Shown here piece after piece: positions 7,481 to 16,015 of a stretch of 36,069 nt of DNA. A program made the translations under genes and the position numbers. The notes under the pieces are model-generated. The model was not told the DNA's origin. It made no database searches and worked only from the letters and a program-made list of their open reading frames with translations. Positions within the stretch are counted from its first letter, which is position 1. Every line of letters starts with the position of its first letter. The DNA comes from Desulfovibrionaceae bacterium (GTDB lineage: Bacteria; Desulfobacterota; Desulfovibrionia; Desulfovibrionales; Desulfovibrionaceae), in contig JAVHLG010000038.1 in assembly GCA_031082225.1 (NCBI GenBank), positions 1 to 36,069 on the forward strand, written 5' to 3'.

Positions 7481-8271
7481 TGACCACGTTTTTCACCGAC
7501 CCGGCGCTGGTGCGCCTGTTTCCCTGGCTGGCCGGGCTGTTGGGGCTGTTGCTCGGCAGCTTCTACAGCGTCTGCGCCCACCGCTACGTGGCGGGCCAGT
7601 CCATCGTATTGCCCCCGTCCCATTGTCCGGAGTGCGGCCACCGGCTGTCGGCGTGGGAATTGATCCCGCTTGTGGGCTATGTCCTGGCCCGGGGGAGGTG
7701 CGCCTCCTGCGGGGTGCGCATCTCCATCGGCTATCCGTTGCTTGAGATCGTCTCGGCGGCCTGGACCGCGCTTTTGGCCCTGAAATACGGCCCCACGCCG
7801 CTTTTCCTGGTTCTTCTGGCCGTGGGCGGGCTTTTCATCGTCGCCTCGGCCATTGATCTGCGCACCTTTTTATTGCCCAACCGGCTGACCTATCCGGCCG
7901 CCGTGCTGGGTATCGCGGCCGGGTGGCTGACGCCCGGGGTGGGACTTCCTCTGGCGCTGTACGGGGCCGTGGGCGGCTTCGTCGTATTCTGGCTTCTGGC
8001 CTGGGGCTACCGGGCGCTTCGCGGCATCGACGGCCTGGGCGGCGGGGACGTGAAGCTGATGCTGTCCATCGGCGGCATGTGCGGGGCCGTGGGGCTGCCC
8101 ATGGCCATCCTCATGGGCAGCGTGACGGCGCTTGTGTGCAGCCCGTTTTTTCTCTTCAGCGGGAAGGGGAAAAAAAGCGCCATCCCGATTCCCTTCGGGC
8201 CGTTTCTGTGCTTTGGGGCCATGGCCCAGGTGCTTTTGGGCGCAAACGTCCTGGCCCGGCTCCTTTCCTGA
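7480..8271 (+). CDS. Prepilin peptidase (GspO/PilD family)
   Basis: Bifunctional leader peptidase and N-methyltransferase for type IV-like prepilins, in the inner membrane, 263 residues with about eight hydrophobic segments. The N-terminal domain has the zinc tetracysteine pairs CPEC (C49, C52) and CASC (C74, C77). The two aspartyl-protease residues are D126 in SAIDLRTFLLPN and D190 in GLGGGDVKLM. It overlaps hynC by ATGA, so the two are translationally coupled. That is an odd partnership, since the peptidase has no known role in hydrogenase assembly. Its likely substrates are the pseudopilins encoded at 21.1-24.4 kb. It could equally serve type IV pili encoded elsewhere, so I give no symbol choice between gspO and pilD. 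Confidence 0.93.
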   Translation: MTTFFTDPALVRLFPWLAGLLGLLLGSFYSVCAHRYVAGQSIVLPPSHCPECGHRLSAWELIPLVGYVLARGRCASCGVRISIGYPLLEIVSAAWTALLALKYGPTPLFLVLLAVGGLFIVASAIDLRTFLLPNRLTYPAAVLGIAAGWLTPGVGLPLALYGAVGGFVVFWLLAWGYRALRGIDGLGGGDVKLMLSIGGMCGAVGLPMAILMGSVTALVCSPFFLFSGKGKKSAIPIPFGPFLCFGAMAQVLLGANVLARLLS

Positions 8272-8596
8272 ATCCAGGCTACGCGCCGGACTCGTGGGGT
8301 CGCACGTGAGCACCCCGCGCCGATGTCCTGAGGCCCACGATCTGCCGGGCCCGGGGTTCGCGACAAGAGGCCTCGCGCCGGATATCCCGGGTCCGCTGGC
8401 ATGCCGGGCTCGGGGTTTGCGACACGGCGCTTCGGCAGCAACGCTTCGCGCTGCCCGGGCGCGCCCTGCGCCAACCCGTCGCCCGTCCTGGGCATCAGGC
8501 TCATCAGCCATCATACGAGAAGACTCCCGGATTCCGCCCCCCCCGTTCGAGGATTCCAAATGGGCGGCGTTCCTTGGGCCGCCAGAGGCCTCCTCC
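8272..8596. other. Gap between prepilin peptidase and hydrolase genes; repeat-bearing
   Basis: No gene is supported here. The stretch lies between convergent genes. It carries one full copy (8402-8485) and one partial copy (about 8344-8366) of the dispersed repeat described separately. Several short frames cross it, but they only read through the repeat. Confidence 0.5.
8402..8485. repeat. Dispersed ~85-bp repeat, copy A
   Basis: This copy is nearly identical to copy B at about 9635-9719 in the same orientation. Shared blocks include CGCTTCGGCAGCAA, CGCTTCGCGCTGCC and GGGCGCGCCCTGCG. The core can fold: GGCAGC pairs with GCTGCC across a short loop. A partial third copy (GCCGGGCCCGGGGTTCGCGA) lies at about 8344-8366. 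It resembles REP-type extragenic palindromes more than an insertion sequence, as it has no ORF or target-site duplication. Confidence 0.7.
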
Positions 8597-9562
8597 CTAC
8601 CTATCTCCCATGGGTCGCCGGGGGCTTCCCCCCTCCCCTTTCACATGCTTCGCCAAAAACCCGCCGATCTCCTGCATGGCCGCCGTGGCCTCGGGGAAGA
8701 TGGGGGCGCAGGCCGGATAGCAATGGCACAACCCCTCGCCCACCCGAAGCGTCACGTCCACGCCGCTGGCCGCGGCTTTTTGGGCGAACCGTACGGCGTC
8801 GTCGCGTAGCGTCTCTGCCCCGCCAGCGAAGAGGAGCATGGGCGGAAGCCCTGTGAGGTCGCCGCAAAGCGGAGAGAGGTACGGATCGGAGAAATCGCGG
8901 CCCCGGGCGTAGTGATTGCGGCAGGCCAGCCAGGAGCCCGGCGGGGCCAGGCAGGTTTTGGCGTTGGTGGTCAGGGATTCGCCGGAACAGGTCAGATCGG
9001 TAAAAGGCGACAGGGCCACGGCCGCGGCCGGGAGCGGCAATCCCCGGTCCCGCCCGGCCAGAAGCGCGGCCAGAAGGAGCCCCCCGCCTGCCGAGTCCCC
9101 GGCGAAGGCGATGCGCCAGGCCGGGATGCCTTGGCCAAGAAGCCAGGCATAGGCGGCCAGGGCGTCGTCCAGGGCGGCCGGGTAGGGGTTTTCCGGGGCC
9201 AGCCGGTAGCCGAAGAGCAGGGCCGGGATGCCGGACGCCTTGACGAATTTGGCCACGATGCCCCGGTGCTGCTCCACCGTGCCCATGACGTAACCGCCTC
9301 CGTGGAAATAGAGAATGGCCGCATCCAGGACGCCTTCCCCGGCGGGTTTGATCCATTCGGCAGGGATGCCCGGCACATCTGCCGACACGGCCTCAATCCC
9401 ACTGGGAACCCTGCCCAGGAGCCTTGCGGCCTTGGCGGCGCTTTCGCGCACCGTCGGCAGTTGGGTCTCCCAGTCGGCCTGGGTATCGGGTTTCAGGTGA
9501 AACCTGAGCAGATGCCGGTGATGCAGGATGAATAAAAAAAGGCGGCAACGAAGACTGGGCAT
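8597..9562 (-). CDS. Alpha/beta-hydrolase, hormone-sensitive-lipase type esterase
   Basis: A carboxylesterase-like enzyme of 321 residues. The oxyanion-hole motif HGGG is at residues 87-90 (ILYFHGGGYVMGT) and the nucleophile S157 is in GDSAGG. Further on, GGAETLRDDAVRF carries the likely catalytic Asp and GLCHCYPACAP the likely His. YRLAPENPYPAALDD is a strong signature of the HSL (alpha/beta-hydrolase fold-3) family. The substrate is unknown. The start at 9562 is chosen because AAAAGGAT sits about 8 nt upstream; an ATG at 9580 has no Shine-Dalgarno, and the longer open frame reads through repeat copy B. Gene-sized gaps with the repeat lie on both sides, so it stands alone. Confidence 0.85.
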   Translation of the reverse strand: MPSLRCRLFLFILHHRHLLRFHLKPDTQADWETQLPTVRESAAKAARLLGRVPSGIEAVSADVPGIPAEWIKPAGEGVLDAAILYFHGGGYVMGTVEQHRGIVAKFVKASGIPALLFGYRLAPENPYPAALDDALAAYAWLLGQGIPAWRIAFAGDSAGGGLLLAALLAGRDRGLPLPAAAVALSPFTDLTCSGESLTTNAKTCLAPPGSWLACRNHYARGRDFSDPYLSPLCGDLTGLPPMLLFAGGAETLRDDAVRFAQKAAASGVDVTLRVGEGLCHCYPACAPIFPEATAAMQEIGGFLAKHVKGEGGSPRRPMGDR

Positions 9563-9878
9563 GCGGCGATCCTTTTCCATGTGGCGCGGGCGGTGGCGGC
9601 GGCGGGGACAGTTTTCGGGCGAAATCCGCAGGGTTGCCGGGCGAGGGGTTCGCGACACGACGCTTCGGCAGCAAAACGCTTCGCGCTGCCGGGCGCGCCC
9701 TGCGTCACCCCCCCGCCCGGCCAAGACATCCCGGTGCATCAGCTCTCAGTATACGAAATACCCCGCATCCTGCCCATCCCGCTCGGGGATTCCCAGGGGA
9801 GCGTCGCAGCATCAGCGCATCCCCGCCGCCAGGGTCGGGCCCGAGCCCGGCCGGGACAGGACGGGGGGACGCTCCTGC
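9563..9878. other. Gap between hydrolase and LysM genes; repeat-bearing
   Basis: No gene is supported. This 316-bp stretch between two minus-strand genes holds repeat copy B (about 9635-9719) and a GC-rich remainder up to the LysM stop. I found no clear terminator for the LysM gene and no clear promoter for the hydrolase. Confidence 0.45.
9635..9719. repeat. Dispersed ~85-bp repeat, copy B
   Basis: A direct-orientation match to copy A at 8402-8485, differing by a few substitutions and 1-2 nt indels. It lies 70-150 nt upstream of the hydrolase start, so the hydrolase gene is bracketed by the two copies. Confidence 0.7.
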
Positions 9879-11609
9879 TCAAGGGATCTTGATTTTCCGC
9901 CCAGGCTTCAGCTTGCGGGAATCGAGCCCCGGGTTGGCCTTGAGGATGGCCGCCGTGGTCACCCCATAGCGTTTGGCCAGCCCGGACACGGTGTCGTCGA
10001 ATTCCAGCACATGCTCCCGGGGCCTGCCCGCCTGGGCCTTCTGCCCGCCATCAAAAGCGGCCTTGGCCTCCACTTTCGGCTCGGGCTTGGCCTCGGGCTT
10101 GGATTCGGCTTTCGCCTCGGGCTCGGATTTGGGTGCGGACACCGTGATCTCGGAGGCCCCGCTCGCGTCAAGTGTCCCTGTGGTCGCGCCGTGGGGCAGC
10201 CTGATGACCGCACCCAGCTTGAGGTTGCCGGGCTTGAGCCCCGGGTTGGCCTTGAGAATGGCCTTTTCCGTGACCCCGTAGCGCTTGGCCAGGGCCGAAA
10301 TCATGTCCCCCTGGGCGATGACGTGGGTTCCGGGCGCGGCCTTTTTTACCGCTCCAGGCGTCTTCACGGGCTCTGGCTTTTCGGCGCGGACCGGCTCGGC
10401 CTCCCGGCCGTCCACGCTCTGGGATGCCCCGGAGGCGGACGCCGGTTCCCGGACGTTGGGCTTTTCCGGCGCGGCCATACGCGTCGCCTGCGGCTCTCCG
10501 GGAGCGGCCTCGGTGACCACGGGTGCGGGGAGCTTGTCCGGCGCCGGTGCAGCCCGGTCGGCCTGGACCGTGGATGGCTTGGCCTCCGGGCCGGTCTCGC
10601 GTCCGGGTTCGGGGACGGTCCCGGCCGGGGCCTCGGCGGGAGCATTGGCCCGGGCCTTGCCTCCGGCCGGAATGATCACGGTCTGTCCGAGCTTGAGGTT
10701 GTTGGGATTGATGCCCGGGTTGGCGGCCAGGATGTCGCTTCTGGGCACGCCGTAACGTTTGGCCAGGGCCGAGAGCATGTCGCCCTTTTCGACGATATGG
10801 GCGATGCCCCCGCCAGGCGCGGCCGCAACAGGCGGCTGTGGCCGAGGGGAGGCCTGGGCGGCCGGGGATGGCCCGGCCTTTTCCCGGAGGACGTCCGGGG
10901 CGGGCTTTTCCGGCGCGACGGGCTTTTCCGGCGCGACGGGCCTGTCCTTTGACGCCACAGACCCAGGGCGGTCGGCGGGTCCGGATGTCTCCGGCCTGAC
11001 ATCGGGCTCGGGCCGGGGTTTGGGCTGGCTTGCCGAGGTCTTGCCCGCCCCCGGGGCCTGGGGGTCCATGGCCGCCGTGGCCACGGACGAGGCCGCCGCA
11101 GCCTTGGAGGCCTCCACCAGGGGGCTGTAGAAATAAAACACGCGTCCAGCGCTGCCGTCGGTATACCGCCGATGCCCGATGTAGGCGTAGCCCGGCCAGT
11201 TCCAGGCCGCCAGCACATAGGTCCGGCCCGCGTCGGCGGCGCGCTCGGTCATGACGTCCGGGGGGCCGTACTTGAGGCTCAGGTGCTCCTGTACGGCGGC
11301 AAATCCTGTGGCCCCCGCGTAGGCGATGGCTGCGTGGTAGAACTTGCCCTTGTAAAACCCGTAGGTGACCATCTCCACGGGCATGCCGCCCAGATCCGTC
11401 TTGTCGCCTGTGCGGTCATAATCCGTGAAATCCCCGTCGGTCTCCACCAGGGTCATCCCCTTCAGGGACGACACCTCGGTTCCCCAGGCGATGCCGCGAA
11501 ATCCGTCGGGCTTTTTGTCCGGGTCGGCGGCCAGGACGCCCCCGGCCAGCCCAAGGCACAATAAAAACGCGCATATGGCGGCAAGGCCGCCGTGTCGTGT
11601 CGTGTTCAC
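9879..11609 (-). CDS. Exported protein with three LysM domains
   Basis: A predicted peptidoglycan-associated protein of about 576 residues. The GTG start at 11609 is chosen for GGAGG just upstream and because a signal peptide follows (hydrophobic core LAAICAFLLCLGLAGGVLA, cleavage before ADPDKK). Residues ~30-165 form an unnamed globular domain (DGFRGIAWGTEVSSLKGM, then YGFYKGKFYHAAIAY). Low-complexity Pro/Ala/Lys/Glu linkers separate three LysM modules at about 271-313, 429-471 and 533-576. All share the core SALAKRYGV or SGLAKRYGV followed by ILAANPG or ILKANPG. LysM binds N-acetylglucosamine in glycan strands, so the protein probably coats or crosses the cell wall. No peptidase domain is visible, so its role may be structural. 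It stands alone on the minus strand. Confidence 0.85.
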   Translation of the reverse strand: MNTTRHGGLAAICAFLLCLGLAGGVLAADPDKKPDGFRGIAWGTEVSSLKGMTLVETDGDFTDYDRTGDKTDLGGMPVEMVTYGFYKGKFYHAAIAYAGATGFAAVQEHLSLKYGPPDVMTERAADAGRTYVLAAWNWPGYAYIGHRRYTDGSAGRVFYFYSPLVEASKAAAASSVATAAMDPQAPGAGKTSASQPKPRPEPDVRPETSGPADRPGSVASKDRPVAPEKPVAPEKPAPDVLREKAGPSPAAQASPRPQPPVAAAPGGGIAHIVEKGDMLSALAKRYGVPRSDILAANPGINPNNLKLGQTVIIPAGGKARANAPAEAPAGTVPEPGRETGPEAKPSTVQADRAAPAPDKLPAPVVTEAAPGEPQATRMAAPEKPNVREPASASGASQSVDGREAEPVRAEKPEPVKTPGAVKKAAPGTHVIAQGDMISALAKRYGVTEKAILKANPGLKPGNLKLGAVIRLPHGATTGTLDASGASEITVSAPKSEPEAKAESKPEAKPEPKVEAKAAFDGGQKAQAGRPREHVLEFDDTVSGLAKRYGVTTAAILKANPGLDSRKLKPGRKIKIP

Positions 11610-11968
11610 CTGATCCTCCGTGACCGCACGGCATGTGGTTCCGCGCCGGTCAAGGCCCCTATATCCCATGCGCCCCAAAGGGCAAAGCCCCTGTTTCGGC
11701 CTCTGTTTCGGCCCGGTTTCAGGGCGGCGCGGCGAACCGACCCAGCCCGTGGCCCGTCCGCCCGTCTGCCCATCCGCCCGTGTGCCCGTCTGCCCGTCTG
11801 CCCGTCTGACCGTTTGCCCATCTGCCCGGCAGCCTGACGACGCCGTCCCCCGGCGCGGGGCCATGAACGCAGCGCCCTGCCCTCGCCCCGCCTTGGCCCT
11901 GTCCCGGATGACAATTCCCGGCTTCGGCGTTATGAAATCTCGGAAATACGGACGAAAAGAGGCCTGCG
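11610..11968. other. Divergent gap between the LysM gene and metX
   Basis: A 359-bp intergenic region between divergent genes, so it should hold promoters for both. It contains the 8-bp tandem repeat (11753-11828). I could not assign -35/-10 pairs, and no riboswitch signature is visible upstream of metX. Confidence 0.4.
11753..11828. repeat. Tandem 8-bp repeat, roughly nine units
   Basis: Degenerate tandem copies of GCCCGTCT (variants GCCCGTCC, GCCCATCC, GCCCGTGT, GACCGTTT, GCCCATCT) run without spacers. The unit length is not a multiple of 3, so copy changes would shift any frame reading through it. It lies between divergent genes and could affect promoter spacing. Confidence 0.8.
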
Positions 11969-13168
11969 GTGAGCGAATACGTGGACCAAGACTCCCCCGG
12001 CGGCTCCGTGGGACTGGTGGAGAAGAAGTTCTTCACCTTCGCCGCCCCGCCCCATCCCCTGATCGTGGAATCCGGCCTGTCCATCGGTCCGGTGACCCTG
12101 GCCTATGAGACCTACGGCGCGCTCTCGCCGCAAAAAGACAACGCGGTCCTGGTGCTGCACGCCCTAACCGGCGACTCCCACGCCGCCGGATACTACGACG
12201 CCTCCGACCCCAAGCCCGGCTGGTGGGACAGCATGATCGGCCCGGGCAAGGGCATCGACACTGGCGCCCTGTTCGTCATCTGCGCCAATGTGCTCGGCGG
12301 CTGCATGGGCTCGACAGGCCCGGCCTCGATCAATCCGGCCACGGGCGCGCCTTACGGCCTGGAATTTCCCGTGGTGACCATCGGCGACATGGTCGCGGCC
12401 CAAAAGGCCCTGGTGGACCACCTGGGCATCCCCGGGCTTCTGGCCGTGGTGGGCGGCTCCATGGGCGGCATGCAAGTTCTGGAATGGTCCGTGCGCTATC
12501 CGGACATGGTGCGCGGGGCCGTGTCCCTGGCCTCCACCACCAAGCATTCGGCCCTGGCCATCGCCTTTAACGAGGTGGCCCGGCAGGCCATCATGGCCGA
12601 CCCCAACTGGCGCAATGGCGACTATTACAGCCACCCCGAAAAGCCGGACACGGGCCTGGCCGTGGCCCGCATGATCGGGCACATCACGTATCTCTCCGAC
12701 GAGGCCATGCGGGCCAAGTTCGACCGCAGGCTGCAAAACCGCTGCGACATCTCTTTCAACTTCGAGGCGGATTTCCAGGTGGAGAGCTACCTGCGCCACC
12801 AGGGCAAAAAATTCGTGGACCGCTTCGACGCCAACTCCTTCCTCTACGTGACCAAGGCCGCCGACTACTTCAACCTGGAAAACGCCCACGGAGGCGGCTC
12901 GGCCGTGTCGGCCTTCGCCAAGGCGAAATGCGCCTACCTGGTGGTGTCGTTCACCTCGGACTGGCTCTATCCCACCTACCAGTCCAAGGCCATGGTCCAG
13001 GCCATGAAGAAAAACGGCCTGGACGTGAGCTTCGTGGAGATCAAGGCCGACTGGGGGCACGACGCCTTCTTGCTGCAAAATCCCCGGCTTTCGGCCATCC
13101 TGTCCAGGTTTTTGCAGCGTATGCTCACGGCCGCCCGGGGAGACCCCATGGAAACGGACCGTGCGTAA
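11969..13168 (+). CDS. metX: Homoserine O-acetyltransferase
   Basis: Catalyses acetyl transfer from acetyl-CoA to L-homoserine, the first committed step of methionine synthesis. A 399-residue alpha/beta-hydrolase fold enzyme. The catalytic triad is visible: S164 in VVGGSMGGMQVLEW, D331 in FTSDWLYP and H364 in WGHDAFLL. Other family blocks are VLHALTGDSHAAGY, GCMGSTGPASINP and DRFDANSFLYVTKA. The start is GTG at 11969, with AAAAGAGG upstream. In many proteobacteria metX is followed directly by metW; here an unrelated 722-residue gene lies between them. Some MetX-like enzymes use succinyl-CoA, and sequence alone does not settle the acyl donor. Confidence 0.93.
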   Translation: MSEYVDQDSPGGSVGLVEKKFFTFAAPPHPLIVESGLSIGPVTLAYETYGALSPQKDNAVLVLHALTGDSHAAGYYDASDPKPGWWDSMIGPGKGIDTGALFVICANVLGGCMGSTGPASINPATGAPYGLEFPVVTIGDMVAAQKALVDHLGIPGLLAVVGGSMGGMQVLEWSVRYPDMVRGAVSLASTTKHSALAIAFNEVARQAIMADPNWRNGDYYSHPEKPDTGLAVARMIGHITYLSDEAMRAKFDRRLQNRCDISFNFEADFQVESYLRHQGKKFVDRFDANSFLYVTKAADYFNLENAHGGGSAVSAFAKAKCAYLVVSFTSDWLYPTYQSKAMVQAMKKNGLDVSFVEIKADWGHDAFLLQNPRLSAILSRFLQRMLTAARGDPMETDRA

Positions 13169-13223
13169 ACTGCAGTGTTCCCATTTCATTTCCTGATTTT
13201 CTTTACAAGCGGACACAACGGAG

Positions 13224-13252
13224 TTGACATGCGCACATGCGCGTTCTATTTT
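13224..13252 (+). promoter_or_regulatory. Sigma-70 promoter of the metalloprotease gene
   Basis: TTGACA (13224-13229), a 17-nt spacer, then TATTTT (13247-13252): a perfect -35 and a 4/6 -10 at ideal spacing. The spacer contains the dyad GCGCA-(2 nt)-TGCGC at 13231-13242, a possible operator. The start codon of the downstream gene is 41 nt beyond the -10. Confidence 0.72.
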
Positions 13253-13293
13253 TATGGGTAGTGTAGGAGAATAGAAAACAAAAGGCCAAAAAT

Positions 13294-15462
13294 ATGCGTG
13301 GAACGCCCCTGGCTTTCCTGTTGCTTATGACCTTGGTCTTCTTTCCGGCCATTTCGAATGCGCAAACCGATGAGGAAACCCTCCTTCTCTTCGTCTCCGC
13401 TTTCACAAGCCCAAGGGTCTCCGTAACGAAAACCATCCCCCCGGAAGGCGGATCGATCCGGGCGGGGAAGGTCTTTGTCGCCTTTTTGGCGGGCACGTTC
13501 GGGCAACCCACCCCGGTCACCGTCCGCAGCGCCAAACCAGGCAGGGAATTCGGCCCCCAGCCGGACAGCCATTGCTTCGCCATCGACATCAACGGCGCCT
13601 GTTTCGCGCAACCCGTCACCGTGTCCTTCCCCGGCTACGGCGGCCCGGACCGGGACATTCCCCTGGCACTGTCCCAGTCCGAGACGGATGCCGCAGCCCA
13701 GACCCTGGCGATGCCGCCGACCATCGTCATGGGCGCGGTGCGCGGCGGTACCTTGAGCCTCCAGATCCCCCGCGCGGAATGCGTCCCGGAAACAGGCCGC
13801 AAGGGCTATCCCCGGGAAATGCTCTCCAGCGTCGTCTATCCGGTGCACGGGATGTCACCCCGCACCAGCCAGCATTTCCGGGCCAATGTTCCCCAGGACA
13901 TGCTCGCCGCCTATCCCGGTCTGGATCAACTCCTGCTGACTCATGCGGAAAGTGCCTGGTCCATCCTGACGTCGTTCGACTACACCTTCGACGACGCCAT
14001 ACAGTATCCCGTGAACATCAACGTCGTGCATGGCTTAAGCAACGAACTATGGGGATTGACGAGCATCCCCCTGGGCGGCAAGGGCAGCCAGTACATCGAA
14101 ATAAACGCCGACCACTGCACGCCAGCCAACAGCACCGCCTTGCGGGCCACGATCGGGCATGAATTCTTCCATGTGGTCCAGAACATCTACAACCCGTTCA
14201 CCGCCTACGCCATCAACCACCCCGGACTTTTCGGCGCGACCTTCTTCTGGCTCTCGGAGGCCTCGTCCGTGTGGTTCGAATCATATATGCTGGGCAACCT
14301 GGACTACGTGTCCCCCGTGTTCGCGGCGAACGTCGACAACTATCCGCGCGGCCTGGAAAACTATGTCGTGGCCGACGGCAAGGACGCCCAGAACATGGGC
14401 TACTGGGCCTCGGGATTTGTGCGCTGGTTCGTGGGCCACCGGGGGCGGGACGTGGTCCGCGTGATGTGGGAGAAGGCCCGGGCCCAGACCGAAAGCTATT
14501 CGGACCTGTCCGCCATGATCGCCGCAGACGACTCGCCCGCTGTCATGGCCCAGCGCTGGTCCTCCTTCATGCACGCCTTTCTGAGCCGCAACACCGGCTA
14601 TCCCGGATGGAACTTCCCCAACGGCTCTGACCTGACCCATTTCACGGCGTCCGGGGCGACCCGCACCTTTTCCAACGGCATCTTCCCCTTCTCCGGACAA
14701 AAATGGCTGTTCGCCGCCAACAACGGGGAACACGACGTCTCGTACACCCTCACCTCGCTGGACAACGAACCGGGACTTTCCTACCACGTCTACACCGGCT
14801 CCACCTCCACGGGCCCCTTCGCCTACCTGACGACGCTGCAGCTCGTGAAGCCGCAGAGCGTCACCCTGTCGCACGGCAAGGCCCTGCTGGTGACCGCCGT
14901 CAACGCCAGCACGGACTATCCCTACAAGACCGCGACGACTGGCAGGGTGGCCATAAACCTCAGCGGACAGAGCCGCTACTGCCCCGGCGTCCCGAACACG
15001 GCCGTCAAGCACGACACCCACGACGGAAAGGTCTATTTCTTTCATCCGACACAGGGGTTCGAGATCGCCCTGGAAGTGTACGCCGACTCCGGAAGCTCTC
15101 CCAACTACAAGATCCTCGACTACGTGGTCTGCAGCGAAGCGACCACAGGCGCAGGCATCTTTCAATCCGCTTACTACAATACAGGTGTTCTCAAGGCCTA
15201 TGTACCCCTCGATGCCGCCAAGAAGGCGCATGGCGTGTCGACGAGCTATTACGAAGACAGTAAATACAGGTCTACATATACTTTTTCGCACAATATTCTG
15301 AATGGCCCCTGCAAGGAATGGTACGCCAACGGAAACGTCTCGTTGATCTGCGAGTATACGAACGATATCAGGACCGGCGCCTGGCGGTGGTACAACGAGG
15401 ACGGCAGCCTGCGGTTGACCTGCCTCTACACGGGAGGAGAGACGCAGTGCTTTTATCCCTAG
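13294..15462 (+). CDS. Exported gluzincin-like metalloprotease with C-terminal MORN-like tail
   Basis: Not recognised as a named family. 722 residues with a clean signal peptide (MRGTPLAFLLLMTLVFFPAI, then SNA-Q). A zinc-protease core lies mid-protein: HEFFH at residues 289-293 (GHEFFHVVQN), then WLSEASSVWFE with E322 or E329 as the likely third ligand. The HExxH plus downstream Glu spacing of about 30-36 residues is the gluzincin pattern. The N-terminal ~180 residues and the beta-rich region at about 430-640 are unassigned. The last ~50 residues carry two MORN_2/YwqK-like units (GPCKEWYANGNVSLICEY and GAWRWYNEDGSLRLTC). The gene has its own promoter, and its flanks are AT-richer than the surrounding genome. 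It splits metX from metW, which suggests insertion by horizontal transfer. It is likely a secreted or surface protease; its substrate is unknown. Confidence 0.75.
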   Translation: MRGTPLAFLLLMTLVFFPAISNAQTDEETLLLFVSAFTSPRVSVTKTIPPEGGSIRAGKVFVAFLAGTFGQPTPVTVRSAKPGREFGPQPDSHCFAIDINGACFAQPVTVSFPGYGGPDRDIPLALSQSETDAAAQTLAMPPTIVMGAVRGGTLSLQIPRAECVPETGRKGYPREMLSSVVYPVHGMSPRTSQHFRANVPQDMLAAYPGLDQLLLTHAESAWSILTSFDYTFDDAIQYPVNINVVHGLSNELWGLTSIPLGGKGSQYIEINADHCTPANSTALRATIGHEFFHVVQNIYNPFTAYAINHPGLFGATFFWLSEASSVWFESYMLGNLDYVSPVFAANVDNYPRGLENYVVADGKDAQNMGYWASGFVRWFVGHRGRDVVRVMWEKARAQTESYSDLSAMIAADDSPAVMAQRWSSFMHAFLSRNTGYPGWNFPNGSDLTHFTASGATRTFSNGIFPFSGQKWLFAANNGEHDVSYTLTSLDNEPGLSYHVYTGSTSTGPFAYLTTLQLVKPQSVTLSHGKALLVTAVNASTDYPYKTATTGRVAINLSGQSRYCPGVPNTAVKHDTHDGKVYFFHPTQGFEIALEVYADSGSSPNYKILDYVVCSEATTGAGIFQSAYYNTGVLKAYVPLDAAKKAHGVSTSYYEDSKYRSTYTFSHNILNGPCKEWYANGNVSLICEYTNDIRTGAWRWYNEDGSLRLTCLYTGGETQCFYP

Positions 15463-16015
15463 TGTTCTGATTCGCGAATATCTATGCGCTACTTTGCGCC
15501 GAGTGTTATACCGCGACACGTCAGATGGCGAATATCCGCGACGTGAAACGCTTTTTTACGCAACGACACGCTCGTGTAATGCTCCACAAACAAGCATATA
15601 CTTCTTTTGGCCGAAAGCAGTGTTTTTAAGCCATTCTTTGGTAACCATGACCGCAACATGATACCTGGCTATTTGCACAACGCGACACGAGACGGCATGG
15701 CCGCTTTCGTGCCGCAGCCCCTGCGCCGGGCGATGGCCATCCCGCATGGGACGCCAGGCCTGCAGGGGACAGGCAGGCGCATGCCCGACCAACGCGGGTC
15801 GCACGCGGCCTGTGGGCCCCCCCGCCTACCCGCGTTCCCGTGCCCCCGGGATGCCCACACCTTGTCATTTTTCGCCGGGCCTCGTATCCTTGCCGGTGCT
15901 TGAGCCCGACGAAATCCGACGGGGTCGCCTTCAATCCCGCAGGCGCGCACGGCTGACATGCCCGGGGCGTGCCCCCGCGACGCCGCGCAACTGCCTGCTC
16001 CAGGCCACGGGGAAC
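15463..16015. other. 553-bp gap between metalloprotease and metW
   Basis: The first ~220 bp (15463-15680) is visibly AT-richer than the chromosome around it, then GC content returns to normal. Direct repeats of GCGAATATC occur near 15474 and 15528. A loose stem CACGTC/GACGTG near 15517-15545 followed by a run of six T residues could act as a weak terminator for the metalloprotease. The frame of metW stays open back to 15746, but that part is not protein-like. I saw no SAM riboswitch signature. Confidence 0.4.

Noticed and set aside
8402-9719. Composite transposon or insertion sequence around the esterase
   Set aside because: The flanking repeats hold no transposase, no terminal inverted repeats and no target duplications.
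11753-11828. CRISPR-like array
   Set aside because: Units are 8 bp with no spacers and no cas genes; it is a simple tandem repeat.
11864-15463. SAM or cobalamin riboswitch near metX or metW
   Set aside because: I looked for the conserved cores in both upstream regions and saw none.
15746-16015. 90-residue N-terminal extension of MetW
   Set aside because: Arg/Pro-rich with no similarity to MetW; the conserved MRYDLQII start is at 16016.
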